Shown one piece after another: positions 1 through 12,660 of a stretch of DNA of 64,000 bases. The DNA comes from Nemopilema nomurai (Eukaryota; Cnidaria; Scyphozoa; Rhizostomeae; Rhizostomatidae). The notes beneath the pieces were generated by a model, which ran no database searches, had not been told where the DNA came from, and was given only the letters and a program-made list of their open reading frames with translations. The stretch spans positions 62,001 through 126,000 of the forward strand of contig PEDN01001372.1 in the NCBI GenBank assembly GCA_003864495.1. The letters run 5' to 3'. The position numbers and the translations under genes were made by a program. Position 1 is the stretch's first letter. The number at the start of each line of letters is the position of its first letter.

Positions 1-124
1 AAGGAAGGGATTGAACGCTCGAAGGAGATTTCTTTGCGTACCGGTAAAGTGCTGCAATGGCTTTAAAGAGAGTGGGCCTTTACAATAGCCAATCGCCTAA
101 TCAACGGTTATCATCTATCCACAG

Positions 125-1353
125 AGTGTGCTTGCCAATGTGTGAGCCTGGTTGTTGCCCGCCCGCGGCACCTCAAATGCCAAGCCTGCCACCAAATACA
201 GGAATGGTTCCACTGCCTAGGCTTTGCCCTCCCGGGTGTCCCGCGGTAAGTTGCGTTTCAAGTCTTATTGCGTAATAACCGGTGCTTCCCAATGCCAAAC
301 CTTTGGGATAACGTCGCGAAGACCCGCAGCAACACGCAATTATTGCGTTAGCAAACAGCATTAACAATGGTACTTCTCTAATTTCCCTAGGACTGCGCGC
401 CAGCGTGTGCAGATGAGTGCTGTGGATATGCCCCGCCTGGAATGCAAATGCCCATGCCCCCACCTGGAATGCCCCCACCTGGAATGCCAACGCCTGGAGG
501 AATGCCTCCACTGGTCATTTGTGCCGCTGTTTGCATTCACTTCTGCGCACCAGAGTGTGCACCCCAATGCTGCCCCCCTACGGCATTGCCGATGCCCCCA
601 CCTAATCCAGCTTTTAGGCCTCATATTCTTCACTGTCCAGCTCCTTGCAACCCAAGCTGTGCACCTTCCTGCATGCCTGGTTGTTGTGAAGGTAGGATTC
701 CCATTCCAGCTATGATGCCACCACCTCCCCCACCTCCGCCACCACCTCCCCCACCTCCGCCACCACCTCCGCCACCGCCACCACCACCACCACCACCACC
801 ACCCCCACCAGTTATAATTCCGCCCCCAGCTACCTGTCCAAGTCCCTGCCCCGGGGCCTGTGCGCCGTCTTGTGACTTTGACTGCTGTAAACCCTTCTTG
901 GACACAACTATAGTTCAGCAAATGGAACAAGACATGTTGAATGCAATAAACCCACCGCCATCATGCAACCCAAGCTGCATGCAGCACTGCGCAGCTTCAT
1001 GCCCACCACCGTGCTGCGCGCCACCACCCCCGCCGCCACCACCACCACCTCCACCCCCCTGTCCCTCATCCTGCACAGGATCGCTCTGTGGACAGAGTTG
1101 CCCGGCTTCTTGCTGTGCGCAACCTCCAGTCACCAAAGTCATTCACATCCAACACGTATTCTCCCCGAGCCAAGCAGCCCCGTCCGCCCCCGCATGCCCT
1201 GCGGCTTGCAACACTCATTGCGGACCGGCGTGTGCCAGAGACGGGTGTTGTGTAGATAAGAAAAAGAGAAAGAAGAGCAAAATAGAAAAGCCCCTGAAGA
1301 AACCGAAGATCCAAGTCGTCGATGATGAAACTGAAAACGAGGATGCCAGTTAA
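125..1353 (+). CDS. Gene A: CPP-1-like polyproline/minicollagen-CRD protein, 5' partial, join(125..245,391..1353)
   Basis: Probable structural protein of the nematocyst capsule wall, crosslinked through disulfides between cysteine-rich domains. The first exon in the window enters inside a CRD (CLPMCEPGCC), so its earlier cysteines must lie upstream of position 1. The acceptor is CAG at 122-124; GAG at 125-126 is an alternative that would give phase 1, as in the neighbouring genes. The exon ends at 245 before GTAAGT and the next begins at 391 after TTTCCCTAG, both in phase 0. Joining them gives a perfect CRD, CPPGCPADCAPACADECC, which confirms the splice. Six more CRDs follow, the fifth of them in the second exon having spacing 3-3-3-3 and the next ones 3-4-3-3 and 3-3-3-4. 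A run of 31 prolines (718-810) and a second of 13 separate them. Between runs lies an amphipathic stretch around LDTTIVQQMEQDMLNAIN. The C-terminus is basic (KKKRKKSK) then acidic. There is no Gly-X-Y repeat, so it is not a true minicollagen. Family assignment is strong; the CPP-1 comparison is from memory. Confidence 0.85.
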
Positions 1354-1525
1354 TTCTGTAATAAGATCTACGAGTCGTTAATAAAAAGCTGCAAAGGAAA
1401 TCAATCCTGCAACGGGAAAGAAAGGGGAACATCAGAGGATTGGTTCGCGCAGACAACATTACAGAACGCGAACTTGAACGTAAAAATCTGTACAGATATA
1501 AAGACACTTTTCAATCATTTTTATT

Positions 1526-1531
1526 AATAAA
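1526..1531 (+). promoter_or_regulatory. Poly(A) signal of gene A
   Basis: AATAAA lies about 170 bases after the stop codon of gene A, a typical distance for a 3' UTR. No competing AATAAA lies between the stop and this site. Confidence 0.5.
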
Positions 1532-4500
1532 ATAATGATACAAGCAGAGATATCCTGTAACTTCCAAACAACTATCTCATAGCAGTCCAAGTTGGCCCCA
1601 AAGACCTCATAACGGGGTGAAGAGCTGAGGGGTTATTCTCGTTGCACGAAGGAGAGTTTCGGCAAAACATTTACGGAAGCAATCAAATAGCTACGTAACT
1701 TTATACACTTTGCAAAACAGTTACTTAACTGCTACTTAACTTCGTGCAAAGATTTTTGAAGCAAGAAGCATTGATTGCAAAACATTTTTAGAAAGAATCA
1801 GTGTTAAGCAGTAGGCGTAACACCTTTCCTTGACCTGCACGTGAGGTAGATATGCACAAAAACACTTCAAAGCATTATCATATATTACACACTGTATGAT
1901 ACTGATTGAAAGTATCGACTATACAAGAACCATGCATACAATGGAGAGCTTTGAGGTCAGCCAGACTCCCTCTCTAGCTATAGGTGCTTTCTGGCCAACC
2001 TGATGGCAGGGAATTTTATCCCGCAAAGCTCTTTGCTTCTTGTTTGGAAGTTTCCCTTTTATTGGGAGATATCAATTCATTGATACTTGGTAGTGCTTTA
2101 CTAAGGATAATAGGTCTTTTTCATTGATTCTTCCTCACTGTAACAATGTTATAATAGTAGACTTTTAGAAACACAAAGTAGAAAAAAAATGCAAATACTA
2201 CCAAGATTCATTAGAACAATGTTTCTTCAGATTTCATGTTCATAAACGTTTCTCGATGCCTTCTTTGAAGATCGAGAAGTTTTCAAGTAATCTAGATCAT
2301 GTGTATCTTTCAGTTACTCATTTCTGTGAAATGCTTAAACCATAAAAAACATTGCGTATAAAAATGTGTATCATTGTGTATCAAGTTGATTAGTTTTTAT
2401 AATTATTGTACATTACACAAAACTTCACATCTTCTTTGATTCCTATCCTGCACAAATGCAAACATGTATCAATGGCAGAACTTATCAAACGATCAGGCTC
2501 TCTGTGTTCTAAAGAGTTAAATACATCTCAGTTTGTCGCATAAATTGCTTAATTATTATATCGGTGTCGTTGTTATCACATAGTGAGAATTTTACAACAA
2601 AAGAATTAAGCCATTTGACATTCATATTTTTGGAGGTACCATCCTAAACAAGAGGAAAAATTACACAAGAATGAGACTTTCTAAACTAATATAAAAACTA
2701 AAAAATAAATAAAAATATATATCAGTTCCCTACATAACTTCACTTTTGAAACTGAAAGAATTCACACTCATTAGATCGATCAACTTTCAGTATTGTTCTT
2801 GCTTTGGCAAGCTCCTTAAACTCAATTGAACAGTACTTATAAATGACTTCTATTTTCTATCCTGCCTTGAATACTTCAACATTCAATTAACTTGAATATG
2901 TCAGTTGGCTGGCATTCGTAACGAGAACAAACTGAAACTAGACACGGTGTCAAAAAAACTGAGGTGGAAAAAAGAAAAACGTAGCAAACGATAGAAACAG
3001 AAATTCAGAGAAATTTTAAAATGGAGAAGTATTTTCAAGCAAAAATAAATACAAAATGAAGCAGAAGCTTTAGAAAGCATCAGTATCAAATCTTTCGTAA
3101 AAACGGAACGTATTGTAAGAAGGAATTACTGAAAATTGCTTCATTGTAGTACTACAATAGCACAGTTTTGTAAGTATTTATCGAAGACTTTTCTACTCCA
3201 AAAAAGAAGAGTTAAAAATAAAACACTTTTGCAAGTGAATGCACTAAAGATCTTCCGCTTTCCCAATACATAAGAAGGGGGTGATGAAGTCGAAAAGTTG
3301 AATGCGATTGCAAAGTTCAGCGTTGTATGTAGATTATGGGTACAGAAAAAGCTTTATAAACAGAGTACAGTGCATGAGAATTAGATTGTTAAAACCAACA
3401 CTATTAGGTTAACAAAGCCTCGACTCGATTCCAAATTTGTTTCTGTTCCAAGATGAAGCAATTTTCATTTAGGTAATGGATATTGCTTTAGAGTCAGTGA
3501 CTAATACGTTTTGCACAGGTAAAAGTAACGGACCCAAATAAGGCTATGTCAATATTGGCCGCATCATATTTGTGAATAATACAGATCATAGAAAGGTCGG
3601 AATTTTTTGAAAACGAAAACACCCCTTAAAGTAAAATAAAAGCTTTAAAATGAGTTTAAGAATAAACTCGGTGAAATTCTTAATACCCTGGCAGTAAAAT
3701 CGTTTTAAACAGAGCAGCTAAGGGAAAGTGGCAAAATGTTTACTTCCTTTTACACAGACTCGGGAGCTGTAAAGTGATTATAGTATATTTATCATTTTAC
3801 GACAAATCAACTTGTAAAAACTAGATTTAGGCCCATTAATATTCGCAGCTTTTTGTAGCCTAAAATCTTTTGAGGTGTGAATGCAATCATGAAGGCCCCA
3901 AACAACTGGCCCAGATTCCAAAGCACGTGCGTGAAATAGTGAGCTGTGCAGGGCAGGATGCATAGTGATCACGCATCTATCTACCTGTTGCCCGGTGCAT
4001 AAGATCATATGACTTGCAGTTTCTTTGCAAGAAGAAAAACTAGCCAGTGGCAGGATTCATGGGGGCTAAATGAATACCATTCAACATCTGAGAAACCACT
4101 CAAGCAGAAAAATATGCAAAAATAGCCTGAGGCTTTGCTGGATTGACCACTTTGGACCAAATTAACGAACAAAAGTGAGTATCTTTATGGTAAAATATAA
4201 ATAATGCTTAAATTAAATATTGGGCAGTAGCTGAGAAATTCATCGAATATTGCGTACCAGTAAAATTGCAAAAGTTCGACATTCGTTTATGCTATTTCAA
4301 GGCTAGCAGCACTTTGCAGAACTGCAATAGCCGGGAGAGGAAGCTGAGATGGGAAAGATGGAAAAGAGCACGAAATAGAAGCAAAAAAAATAAAACAATC
4401 CAAATGGCAACAATCGCTCATACTTTGCTTTGTGTATCGATAAGAAAGAAAATGAAATTGCGAAGATCATATTCCAAAAGCAAAGCAACGAAAGGCTTTA

Positions 4501-4640
4501 AACCGTGCACAAAAGCAGTTGCTTATTACAGATACCTATAGAGCAGACTGAGATTTCTGCTTAACATCATGCATGATTATAAACAGTTGTTTGTTTGGAG
4601 CGCAGGGATATTAGTTGCAATGTTGCTTTTCTCTTTGCAG
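1532..4640. other. Intergenic region between genes A and B, no gene seen
   Basis: AT-rich sequence with only short random ORFs and no recognisable protein. Its right end should contain the promoter and 5' UTR of gene B. A TATAAAT at 4196-4202 and a good acceptor (CTCTTTGCAG ending at 4640) one base before the gene B ATG suggest a non-coding first exon between them, but the donor of that exon could not be fixed. Confidence 0.5.
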
Positions 4641-4641
4641 A

Positions 4642-7600
4642 ATGCGGACGTGGTTAGCGATAGCCCTGCTGGTGGGCTGCTGCTTACTTTTAGCACAGGC
4701 AAAGGAAGCGAAACAATCAAAAGGTACCTAGGCCTAAATCGACTTTCGATTATTTCTCCATGGCATAGCAAAACACGTCAAGCCAAGGGTTTGACTTAAG
4801 CAGCAGAACAAGATAAGTGAACATGTTCACAGAGAACATGTCCCATTTCTAGCCTGTCTTCTATTATATCTATTGCTCTGTGCTTTTTGCACATCGAGCA
4901 CTGTTATGTCAGAATAGACAAAACAATCTAGAATAAGTGAATATTTATGCATAAAATATTCAACATTTTCATGCATTTACATAGAATAGTATTATAGGGC
5001 TGCAGAATTATTCATATTTATATTATATTATATATTATATATGGGCAAATGTCAACCAACAAACTTAAACTCACGGCTAGCTTTCTGGTTACCAGTCCAG
5101 CGAAATTGTACCCCATTCTTTTAGCTTCAAGTGTCTTGCTTGCATTTCATCATGCCTTCTTTGCACATTCAGTATTAATCGCTCAGACCATCCATTTGCA
5201 GTGCTTCTGAAACAAAAGAAAATAAAATCTGAAAAAGTCGAAGCATTGAAACCCAAAGCTCCGAAAGAAGAGAAGAAAGGAGACGACCAAGATGAGGAAG
5301 AACACGAATTCGAAGATGATGATGAAGATGACGATTTAAGCTTGGAGTCTCGAGAGGATTCGTCCGGAGACATTGATACTAGGGATGGGGGCATGGGTGA
5401 GGTTTAACTTGGCTCTTCAACGAGATTCAACAAGATTAAATGGAGAAATGATTTGATGCTATTTCGTATAGTGACCTTAATGAATTGACACTTGGCAATC
5501 AAATGATAATGACAAATCACACATTGCATAATTGAAGAACCTTTTCGCCAACAGCTCAATTGCCAGACGAATTGACTAAAGGTCAAGGCGCTGGAAAGCC
5601 AAATCGTAAGTTTCTTTGACAACATGTGGAGTAGATTGCATAGTAAGATAGTAGTTAGCTGTTAATTGAAGGCTACACTTAGACTGATGTTGGTGATCTG
5701 ATAAATGTACTAAAAGATATTTGGGGGGGGGGGGGAATATAATGACAGGGATTATAACGCAACGATGATCAAGGTGATTTTCCTTTTGCACTATCATGCA
5801 ACTGGAACATTAACAAACTCGCTGCACTGATAGTGCCCAGCAAACATGCAACTGGTTTTCAGCGTTTCTTGAATCTCTTTTGAGAATTGATGCTTAGTTT
5901 TAAATGATCACTAAACAGATCATACTCTTACAACTAGACTTGATAGTTTTGATAGTTGGCACGTTTTTTATGACAGAAAAGGCAGATGTCTAACAAATGC
6001 CATCTTTTTCAGTTCCACCCGGTGCACAAGCCGTCGCCGCCCCACCGAATCAACAGCCACCACCTAACCCATTACAAGGAATGGAGGATGATGGGAAGGC
6101 AGCAGGATCTGGAGGTAACATCGCCTTCCAAATTGGCGAGGGTGTTTGAAAGAGAGAAAATAATGCAACATTGATGTAAAAATCACCCTCTTTCATTAAG
6201 AGATTCACCACGATGAAAAACAAAAATTAATTACTGATATGTGTTGACATACATTGGGAGGTAGACTTTTCTGTGGCATGTGCAGAGGCTAATTAGGAAA
6301 AACAGTCCACGTTCTTAAATACTCTCGTTTAGTTTTATACCTGCGACGTTTTATATCTGACTATTTAGTCGCTGTTTTTGCTTCAGTCATTTTCTGATGT
6401 TTGCATACATTGAGGCGTGACAGCAAAAAAGGTATTTTAAGTGTGGTAAATCATAGTTCCACTGTTTCGCAAAAAATGTCAACTTGACCATGACGACTTT
6501 TCGCTCTTAAATTTGAAGGTGGAGAAGACTTGAAAGAGTTGCTGGATGAAAGCATTCGTAAGTATAATTCCTTTATTTGATGCATCATTGGTTGTTTCAT
6601 TTAATACTAACAAAACCTTTAAAAAAAGAAAAACTGACATATAATTGACACATTAAAAAGCTTTGTAATGCAAATCGCTTGAGAAGAAACCCAACAGGAT
6701 ACTCGACATCAAACTTCCCTCAAGATCTTGTACCGCCTAGAGATCATAGGGTTGATTACTATCCAATTTTTCTGAAGCTTTCCAGCCAAAGATTCTGGCT
6801 TTCCCGAAAATTTTAAACATATATTTCATCTTGTCTCCACTTATACGTACAGTCTTTTGGGTATTCATGAAAAGGCAATAAAGAAATAAACCAAATTATG
6901 GCATGTTTCGATTTTGACAGAGAATCTCATAAGAGCCAACCAGGCTGTGGAAACCCTCTTGAAAGCAACAGGAAACACAATTGGTGAGATAATATGTTAT
7001 ATTTTTCAATCCAACCTGCAATAGCATTATAGCATTGGTGTGCAAAGACCACCAAATCAAGTACAGGAAACTATTAAAAAAAAATTTAAATCACAGAGTG
7101 GATTTCGTTCACATGTATAGTCTACAAAATAAATTATTTTTTTTAAAAAAAGCAACAGAAGCATCTCGAGTCATTTTAACACCCTCAATGTTTGAATACA
7201 TTGTACCTCATGTAAAAGGGTGAAGTAGTATTGACTTTGAGGTTATGAATACAATAAATATCAAAATTCTACATTTGCAGGTGGGCCTCAACAGCAACAG
7301 ATGCCTCAAGCAGGTCAAATGCCTGTTCAAGCCATGAGTGAGTCTTCTTTACAAAAAGCATTAACTATCAATTGATAAAATCCTTTTTTGATGCACGACT
7401 GATCAAACAAAATGTTTATTCACTCTGGACTGACAGTGGATAAGTTCCTAAAACATTTTAATATCAATGCAAACAATACTTGGGGAGCAAAAACATACTT
7501 TAGAAAAGAGAAACTTTGAAATAGATGATGTTCTTTTGCTTTTTAGGCTACCCACCCTATATGCAGGCAGCCCCCCAAATGGGGCCTCAGATGTGTGGGG

Positions 7601-7938
7601 ACATGTGCCATGACATGTGTGCTCCTGATTGCTCAGCTGATTGCTGTGCAAACCCTTACCAGTATTTGCAAATGGCACCTCCTCCACCACCGCCACCACC
7701 ACCCCCTCCTCCCCCTCCCCCACCACCACCACCACCTCCTCCACCACCTCCCCCTCCTCCTCCACCACCACCCCCACCACCACCACCACCACCTCCACCA
7801 CCACCATGTGCACCTCTGTGCCAAGCCCCAAGCTGTGTTGCTAATTGCCCACCTTCATGCTGCACACCACCCCCACCACCCCCTCCACCAATGTGTGCAC
7901 CTTCATGTGCACCAACCTGCTGTCGATTCATGGGTTAA
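4642..7938 (+). CDS. Gene B: CPP-1-like secreted polyproline/minicollagen-CRD protein, seven coding exons
   Basis: Exons 4642-4723, 5202-5396, 6013-6114, 6519-6557, 6921-6983, 7281-7337 and 7547-7938 total 930 nt (309 aa), and every junction is phase 1. In order: a signal peptide (MRTWLAIALLVGCCLLLAQA); a Lys-rich then strongly acidic segment (EFEDDDEDDDLSLE) ending TRDGG; a Pro/Gln linker; a ~35-residue predicted amphipathic helix over two small exons (DLKELLDESI, NLIRANQAVETLLKA); a Q-rich linker; a perfect CRD (C-GDM-C-HDM-C-APD-C-SAD-CC); 43 consecutive prolines (7678-7806); a CRD with spacing 3-4-3-3 (CAPLCQAPSCVANCPPSCC); eight prolines; and a half CRD (CAPSCAPTCC) with the stop four residues later. 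Probable capsule-wall protein: polyproline as rigid rod, CRDs as disulfide crosslinkers, by analogy with Hydra CPP-1. The model rests on consistent splice phases and CRD integrity. It lies between paralogous genes A and C on the same strand. Confidence 0.9.
5723..5735. repeat. G13 homopolymer in gene B intron 2
   Basis: Thirteen consecutive G residues inside the second intron of gene B. A same-length run occurs at 62454-62466. It may be a quadruplex former or an assembly-sensitive site; no function is implied. Confidence 0.8.
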
Positions 7939-8018
7939 GCATCCAGTCTATTTAGAAAGTGATTTCTACGCAATATGAAAAAGTTAACATGGAAGACAGG
8001 CTGGTTTTGTGAACCAAA

Positions 8019-8024
8019 AATAAA
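8019..8024 (+). promoter_or_regulatory. Poly(A) signal of gene B
   Basis: AATAAA about 80 bases after the gene B stop codon; the first such hexamer downstream. Confidence 0.55.
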
Positions 8025-8810
8025 CATTGCCATTGTTCAAAAGACATCACAAATGTAGCTGTTACAACAATGTAAGAAGTCAGATTGCATGTAAGGCATT
8101 GGAAAACATTTGAAGGAAATAAAAAAGAATGGAATTTATCAACCATAAACAAAATGCTTTTGCAAGGAAAAAATACTATAGATATTAATGTAAACTGGTG
8201 GATAAGAAGTGACTGGTAGACCTCAATCCTGTGTGCATATTGGGTTTTCAACGAGAAATAGGATTGAAGAGAACAGACTTGGCTCCAGTTAGAATGTTTC
8301 TTAATCACATTGATTAAAAAACAGAACATTATTTAGCAGAAAAGTTTCCTAATTATGATTGGCTTGGAGAATCTTTGACTTGTTGATTTTGATGTAAAAT
8401 TTATTGAATTTGTTAAAAGTATTTATTTATATCATTTCTGTATGGGATGTTCATTTCATTTGATATGAAGATATCTTTTTTACAAGCAATTTTTCCTTGC
8501 ATTCCATTCCTGAACAAAAATACTAATACAACAGGTGCATCTCTAAAATCTTGTTACCTGGCCTTGCATTATAGTCATAAATGAACTTGCAGAATAACAG
8601 AGGAATATAAGATATTAAATCACTATAGGATGGAGAATTAGCAGAATTTTGCGGTATTAATATGGTCTACATATATAATGTTAAACTTTGAATGAAAACC
8701 CTCCTTGTTAAAATAATGAAACAAGCATGATTAAGTTCACCTTTGGAATATTTTAATTTCAATTTTTCTTAAATTTAAACAACAGTGTTACAAAATCAGC
8801 AGACAAACGC

Positions 8811-9007
8811 ACAATTCACAAGGCAATTGAATCATTTTTGTAAGACAGTACCTGAAAGCTATTCATAGAGAAAATGCACAATTCACAAGGCAATTGAACC
8901 ATTTTTGTAAGACAGTACCTGAAAGCTATCCATAGAGAAAATGCACAATTCACAAGGCAATTTAATAATTTTTGTAAGACAGTACCTGAAAGCTATTCAT
9001 AGAGAAA
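8811..9007. repeat. 67-bp tandem repeat, about three copies
   Basis: Units begin at 8811, 8878 and 8945 with ACAATTCACAAGGCAATT and run to TTCATAGAGAAA. The copies differ at only a few bases, which points to recent duplication. It lies in the spacer between genes B and C and shows no ORF. Confidence 0.9.
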
Positions 9008-12000
9008 CTATGAAGCACTAGAATTTTGTTTTAGGTTCTTGTCAATGAAAAAGACTTAACAGAAATAGTGAAATAAATGTTGTTTAAACAAGGAAACTAA
9101 TTGACACTACATAACAATCAATTGAAATACAATAGTTAATTAGCCCGGCTAAACATAAATATTCCAAATTAATCTAACCTTATGGATTGCTCTGGGGTTT
9201 CTCTTTTTCGATGCAGGGCACTTTGGCAGACAAAGATGACAAAATTGACTTGAAAAAAACTTGAAAAACTAGTCCAGCCTTCAATCACCTCATTTCAATG
9301 CCCTGAAAACTACTTAAATACTGTTTTGCACCCATTCAATTGCATTTTCTGGAGTTAAAGTGACATGTCACTGATGATTTTTATCCACATAGACTGTGAC
9401 TGCAAAAACCTTGGTGGTTTTTTAAAGTGAAAACAAGAAAAATCTGAAAAACAAATTTAGCAAAAACAAATTTACCTGATGATCATTTCTCCATAATTTC
9501 GTAAAAAGGTCAAAAATCCATCTAGCTTTTATGAATTTTCACATTTTCCAACAAATTTTCACATCCTAGCTGGGTGGCCGGTACAGAAATTGGTCAATAC
9601 ATTGCCCTTATTTACTACATCCAGTAAGTTTATCGAGTCGCATTGTCCACCAGTAGAAGGCAGGAAAACCCATACAGATTCGGGAGCGTGCGTTACACAG
9701 GCTGCGACCTGCGAGCAAACGGCTTTTATGTGATAGGAGAAACTAAGAACGCTTTGTGTGAATTTCGGCTATTGTATTATTTGGAAAAACACGAGTCATG
9801 ATACTGTTTCTTACGAAAAGGCCTTATCTCTCGAATCCCTCTTGCGTATTTTGCCACAAATAAAATGACCTTCACGAGAAAGCGGTTTTCATTAAAATGA
9901 TAGAAGCAAGAAAAATATTGTACCATTAACCCATCTACTCTTTTTGCGAATAAATAAGGTTATTACCTGTTGGAAGTCCGCATTTTGGGCCATGAAATGT
10001 ACCTTGAGACGTTTCCCGCCAATTCAGCCTCGTTTCGGTTACCGTTTCCAAGCCAATGAGCGGCTTGAGAAGACGTGAGGAGAAAATCGGTCAATTCCTC
10101 ATTTTAGCTGTTTACAATGTGTATGGATGTTGTATAATCTTTTAGAGTCGTTTTCTACGTTAAAAACAGTGCTAAAAGTGACCCTTGTTAACCTGTTTGA
10201 AAGTTTTTCTGCTATGACATTAAGAATCCGTTTCTGGAATGAAGCTACGACTTTTATCAAACAGCTTTATTGTAGTTTTTGAACTAAAGTTGCATGTCCT
10301 TTTTAGCATTGCACCTTTGTTTATTACTTCATTCGCTCTCTAAAATTATGATTATGTGAGAAATTATGATTATGATGGTGTGGGAAAGCTAGAGCTGTCC
10401 TACCGTCATTTATGGTTGCCAAATATACTCTAGAAACTTTCTCCACATCTGTTTTGGTAATTGACTTACAATACAGTCTGAGTCCATTATGATTTTTTCT
10501 ATCATTTTGTGACGAAGTACTATAACATACCTTACACAAACAACTTCAGTATTGGGTTTGCTATGCATTTTAGAGTATTAGCCAAACATGCTAGGGCATT
10601 TTATAGCTCCGAGGGTACAACTCAGAGGAAGAATAAATTTTTTAACAAAACGGTCATTTTCCAAAGCCTCCATAAGGAGAAACTTCTTGAAAGATAATTT
10701 TCTCCAAATTCTAAAAGAAACACGCCTCTAGTTTCCCTTGATATTGAAAATATTGGAATTTGCCGACTGACAGTTTCGCTTGTTATGCGTTTTTGAAAGG
10801 AACATCAAGTTTCGGAACATTCCTCTATTGTCCAAGGCATTTTGGAACAGGAAGGCAACAACACTTATAATTAGTGCATTTACATTTAATCAAATCGTGA
10901 CACGACTAGTTGCAAAAGTGTCTCTTACTTTTCCCGTTTTTCTTTAAAAAAACATTTGTCAACAGAGACAGATACATATAAAATTACTTAAAAGTTTCGT
11001 AATAAACAAAGACAACAAAGTTTGTGATTTGCAAAAGCTTTCTTTGCGAAGGATAAATGACAGCAGCCTACTGCTGACCTTTCGTACACCGTTTTAAAGC
11101 GATTTGACAGTTGGCTAGCCTACCCTCATTCAGATTCTCAACGAACTCTTGAAACGAGAGCAGGTAGCTCTTAATGAGACTAAAGAGTGTGAAACACATT
11201 TACCCAACCGTGTAGGCAACTTGACCTAGCTTGTCTTTGGATGACAGGTGGCAGTTCTCCAGCAAAGTTCTCACTTTTAAGAAAACTTTGGCCTTAATTT
11301 ATACCAAGTATAAAAACTGTTGCTGAAATTGATCCTGGTTGCAAAGGAGGATAAGGTAGGTTCAATTGCATTTTCAGTTAAGCTAATAACTGAATATTTC
11401 AAAACAAATTTTTGCAAAAGCTTGGTACATTCTCGACAAAGTATTGATCAGACATAGCAAGCGAAGCATGTCAAAGATTTCAAATAAACCATCCTTGGCA
11501 ATAAACATGTAAAATGATTGTGGAGCCGCATAACCTTCGCCCAGCGCGATGAACAATCATAGTTAGCTGTTTTAGAGACTCTATCAAGCTAGTTGGTCTT
11601 GGAGATTCCATCACTAAACTTTGACAATTTTTTATTCCTCAGCTTCAATTGCCATTAAGCTGTTCCTTTAACGGACCTAGTTGAAAAAAGAAAAAGCCAA
11701 TAGGTGTTACGTTTAGACTGATAGGCTATTCTAAATAAAAAAGAACCATTTCGCAAATATGGTAATTTTCAAACAAGAGTTTTTGGCAGGGATGTACATC
11801 TGGTAGATAGAATTTGTTATTTACAGGGTCAGATTGTTTTAAAAACGTTTTTTAATAAACCTTGAACTTGAAAAAAATTCTTATTATATCCGCTAATGCC
11901 GTGAAATGTAGCTAGAAACTGCATCGAAAAAATTCTTTGAAAAACTTTCATGTGAAAGATCCTTGTGTGAAACAAAAGAACTTGCGTTGGGGGATGAAGA

Positions 12001-12642
12001 GTACATTCGTTGACAAAGTCTTGAATAAAGCAGATGATGCACTAGGTCTTCAAATATCTCCTTCTTGCAACACATAGAGTCACTCAAATGCTTTGTGGCA
12101 CAGAAAGTTAAAAACATTAGTATGCAAAAACTTTATCCCTTTTAAATAGCTACAATTCTTTGTCTTAAATTATGAAGGACATTAATGGGCATAGTCAGCA
12201 TGCTCTATTCAATAATAAGATCTTCTTATAACACTCTGAAAATAATGAATACCCTTTTCTTTTCACTGTATAGGACTTTGATGATACACTAATGCTTAAT
12301 ACATAAAAATAACTGTTGTGTTATGTCTTTCGTTCTAAAGAAGTGCACACCTTAAGAATTTGCGGTTCACTTCCGCATTAATCAGATGCGCAGCCATTTT
12401 ATCTGAACAATGTACGAAAGGTGCATATGCCATCAAAGCTTAATAAATTTTAGATTTGAGGATACCTAGTCTAATCACTTCTCCGTGTAATCACATAGGA
12501 AATTCTGCTCGCACCTTTAGCAATTCATACGATACTTGAAATTGTCAAGAAGCCTCGTAGACTCCCAGGAATAAAACAGCTACAAAAACACAGCCACCTA
12601 CATCACGTTAGTAAATGTTTTAGTATTGACGTTTCCTTTCAG
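9008..12642. other. Intergenic region between genes B and C, no gene seen
   Basis: Only short ORFs without coding character. The right edge carries a good acceptor (GTTTCCTTTCAG ending at 12642) just upstream of the gene C start codon. By analogy with gene B this implies a non-coding 5' UTR exon further left, which was not located. Confidence 0.5.
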
Positions 12643-12660
12643 CACCAGAGAGGTCGTAAT

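Noticed and set aside
361..930. Minus-strand ORF rich in Trp, Arg and Gly opposite gene A
   Set aside because: It is the complement of the proline runs. The plus-strand frame gives intact CRDs and a proven splice.
7448..7931. Minus-strand Val- and Gly-rich ORFs and a plus-strand His/Leu-rich ORF over gene B
   Set aside because: Shadows of the 43-proline run in other frames.
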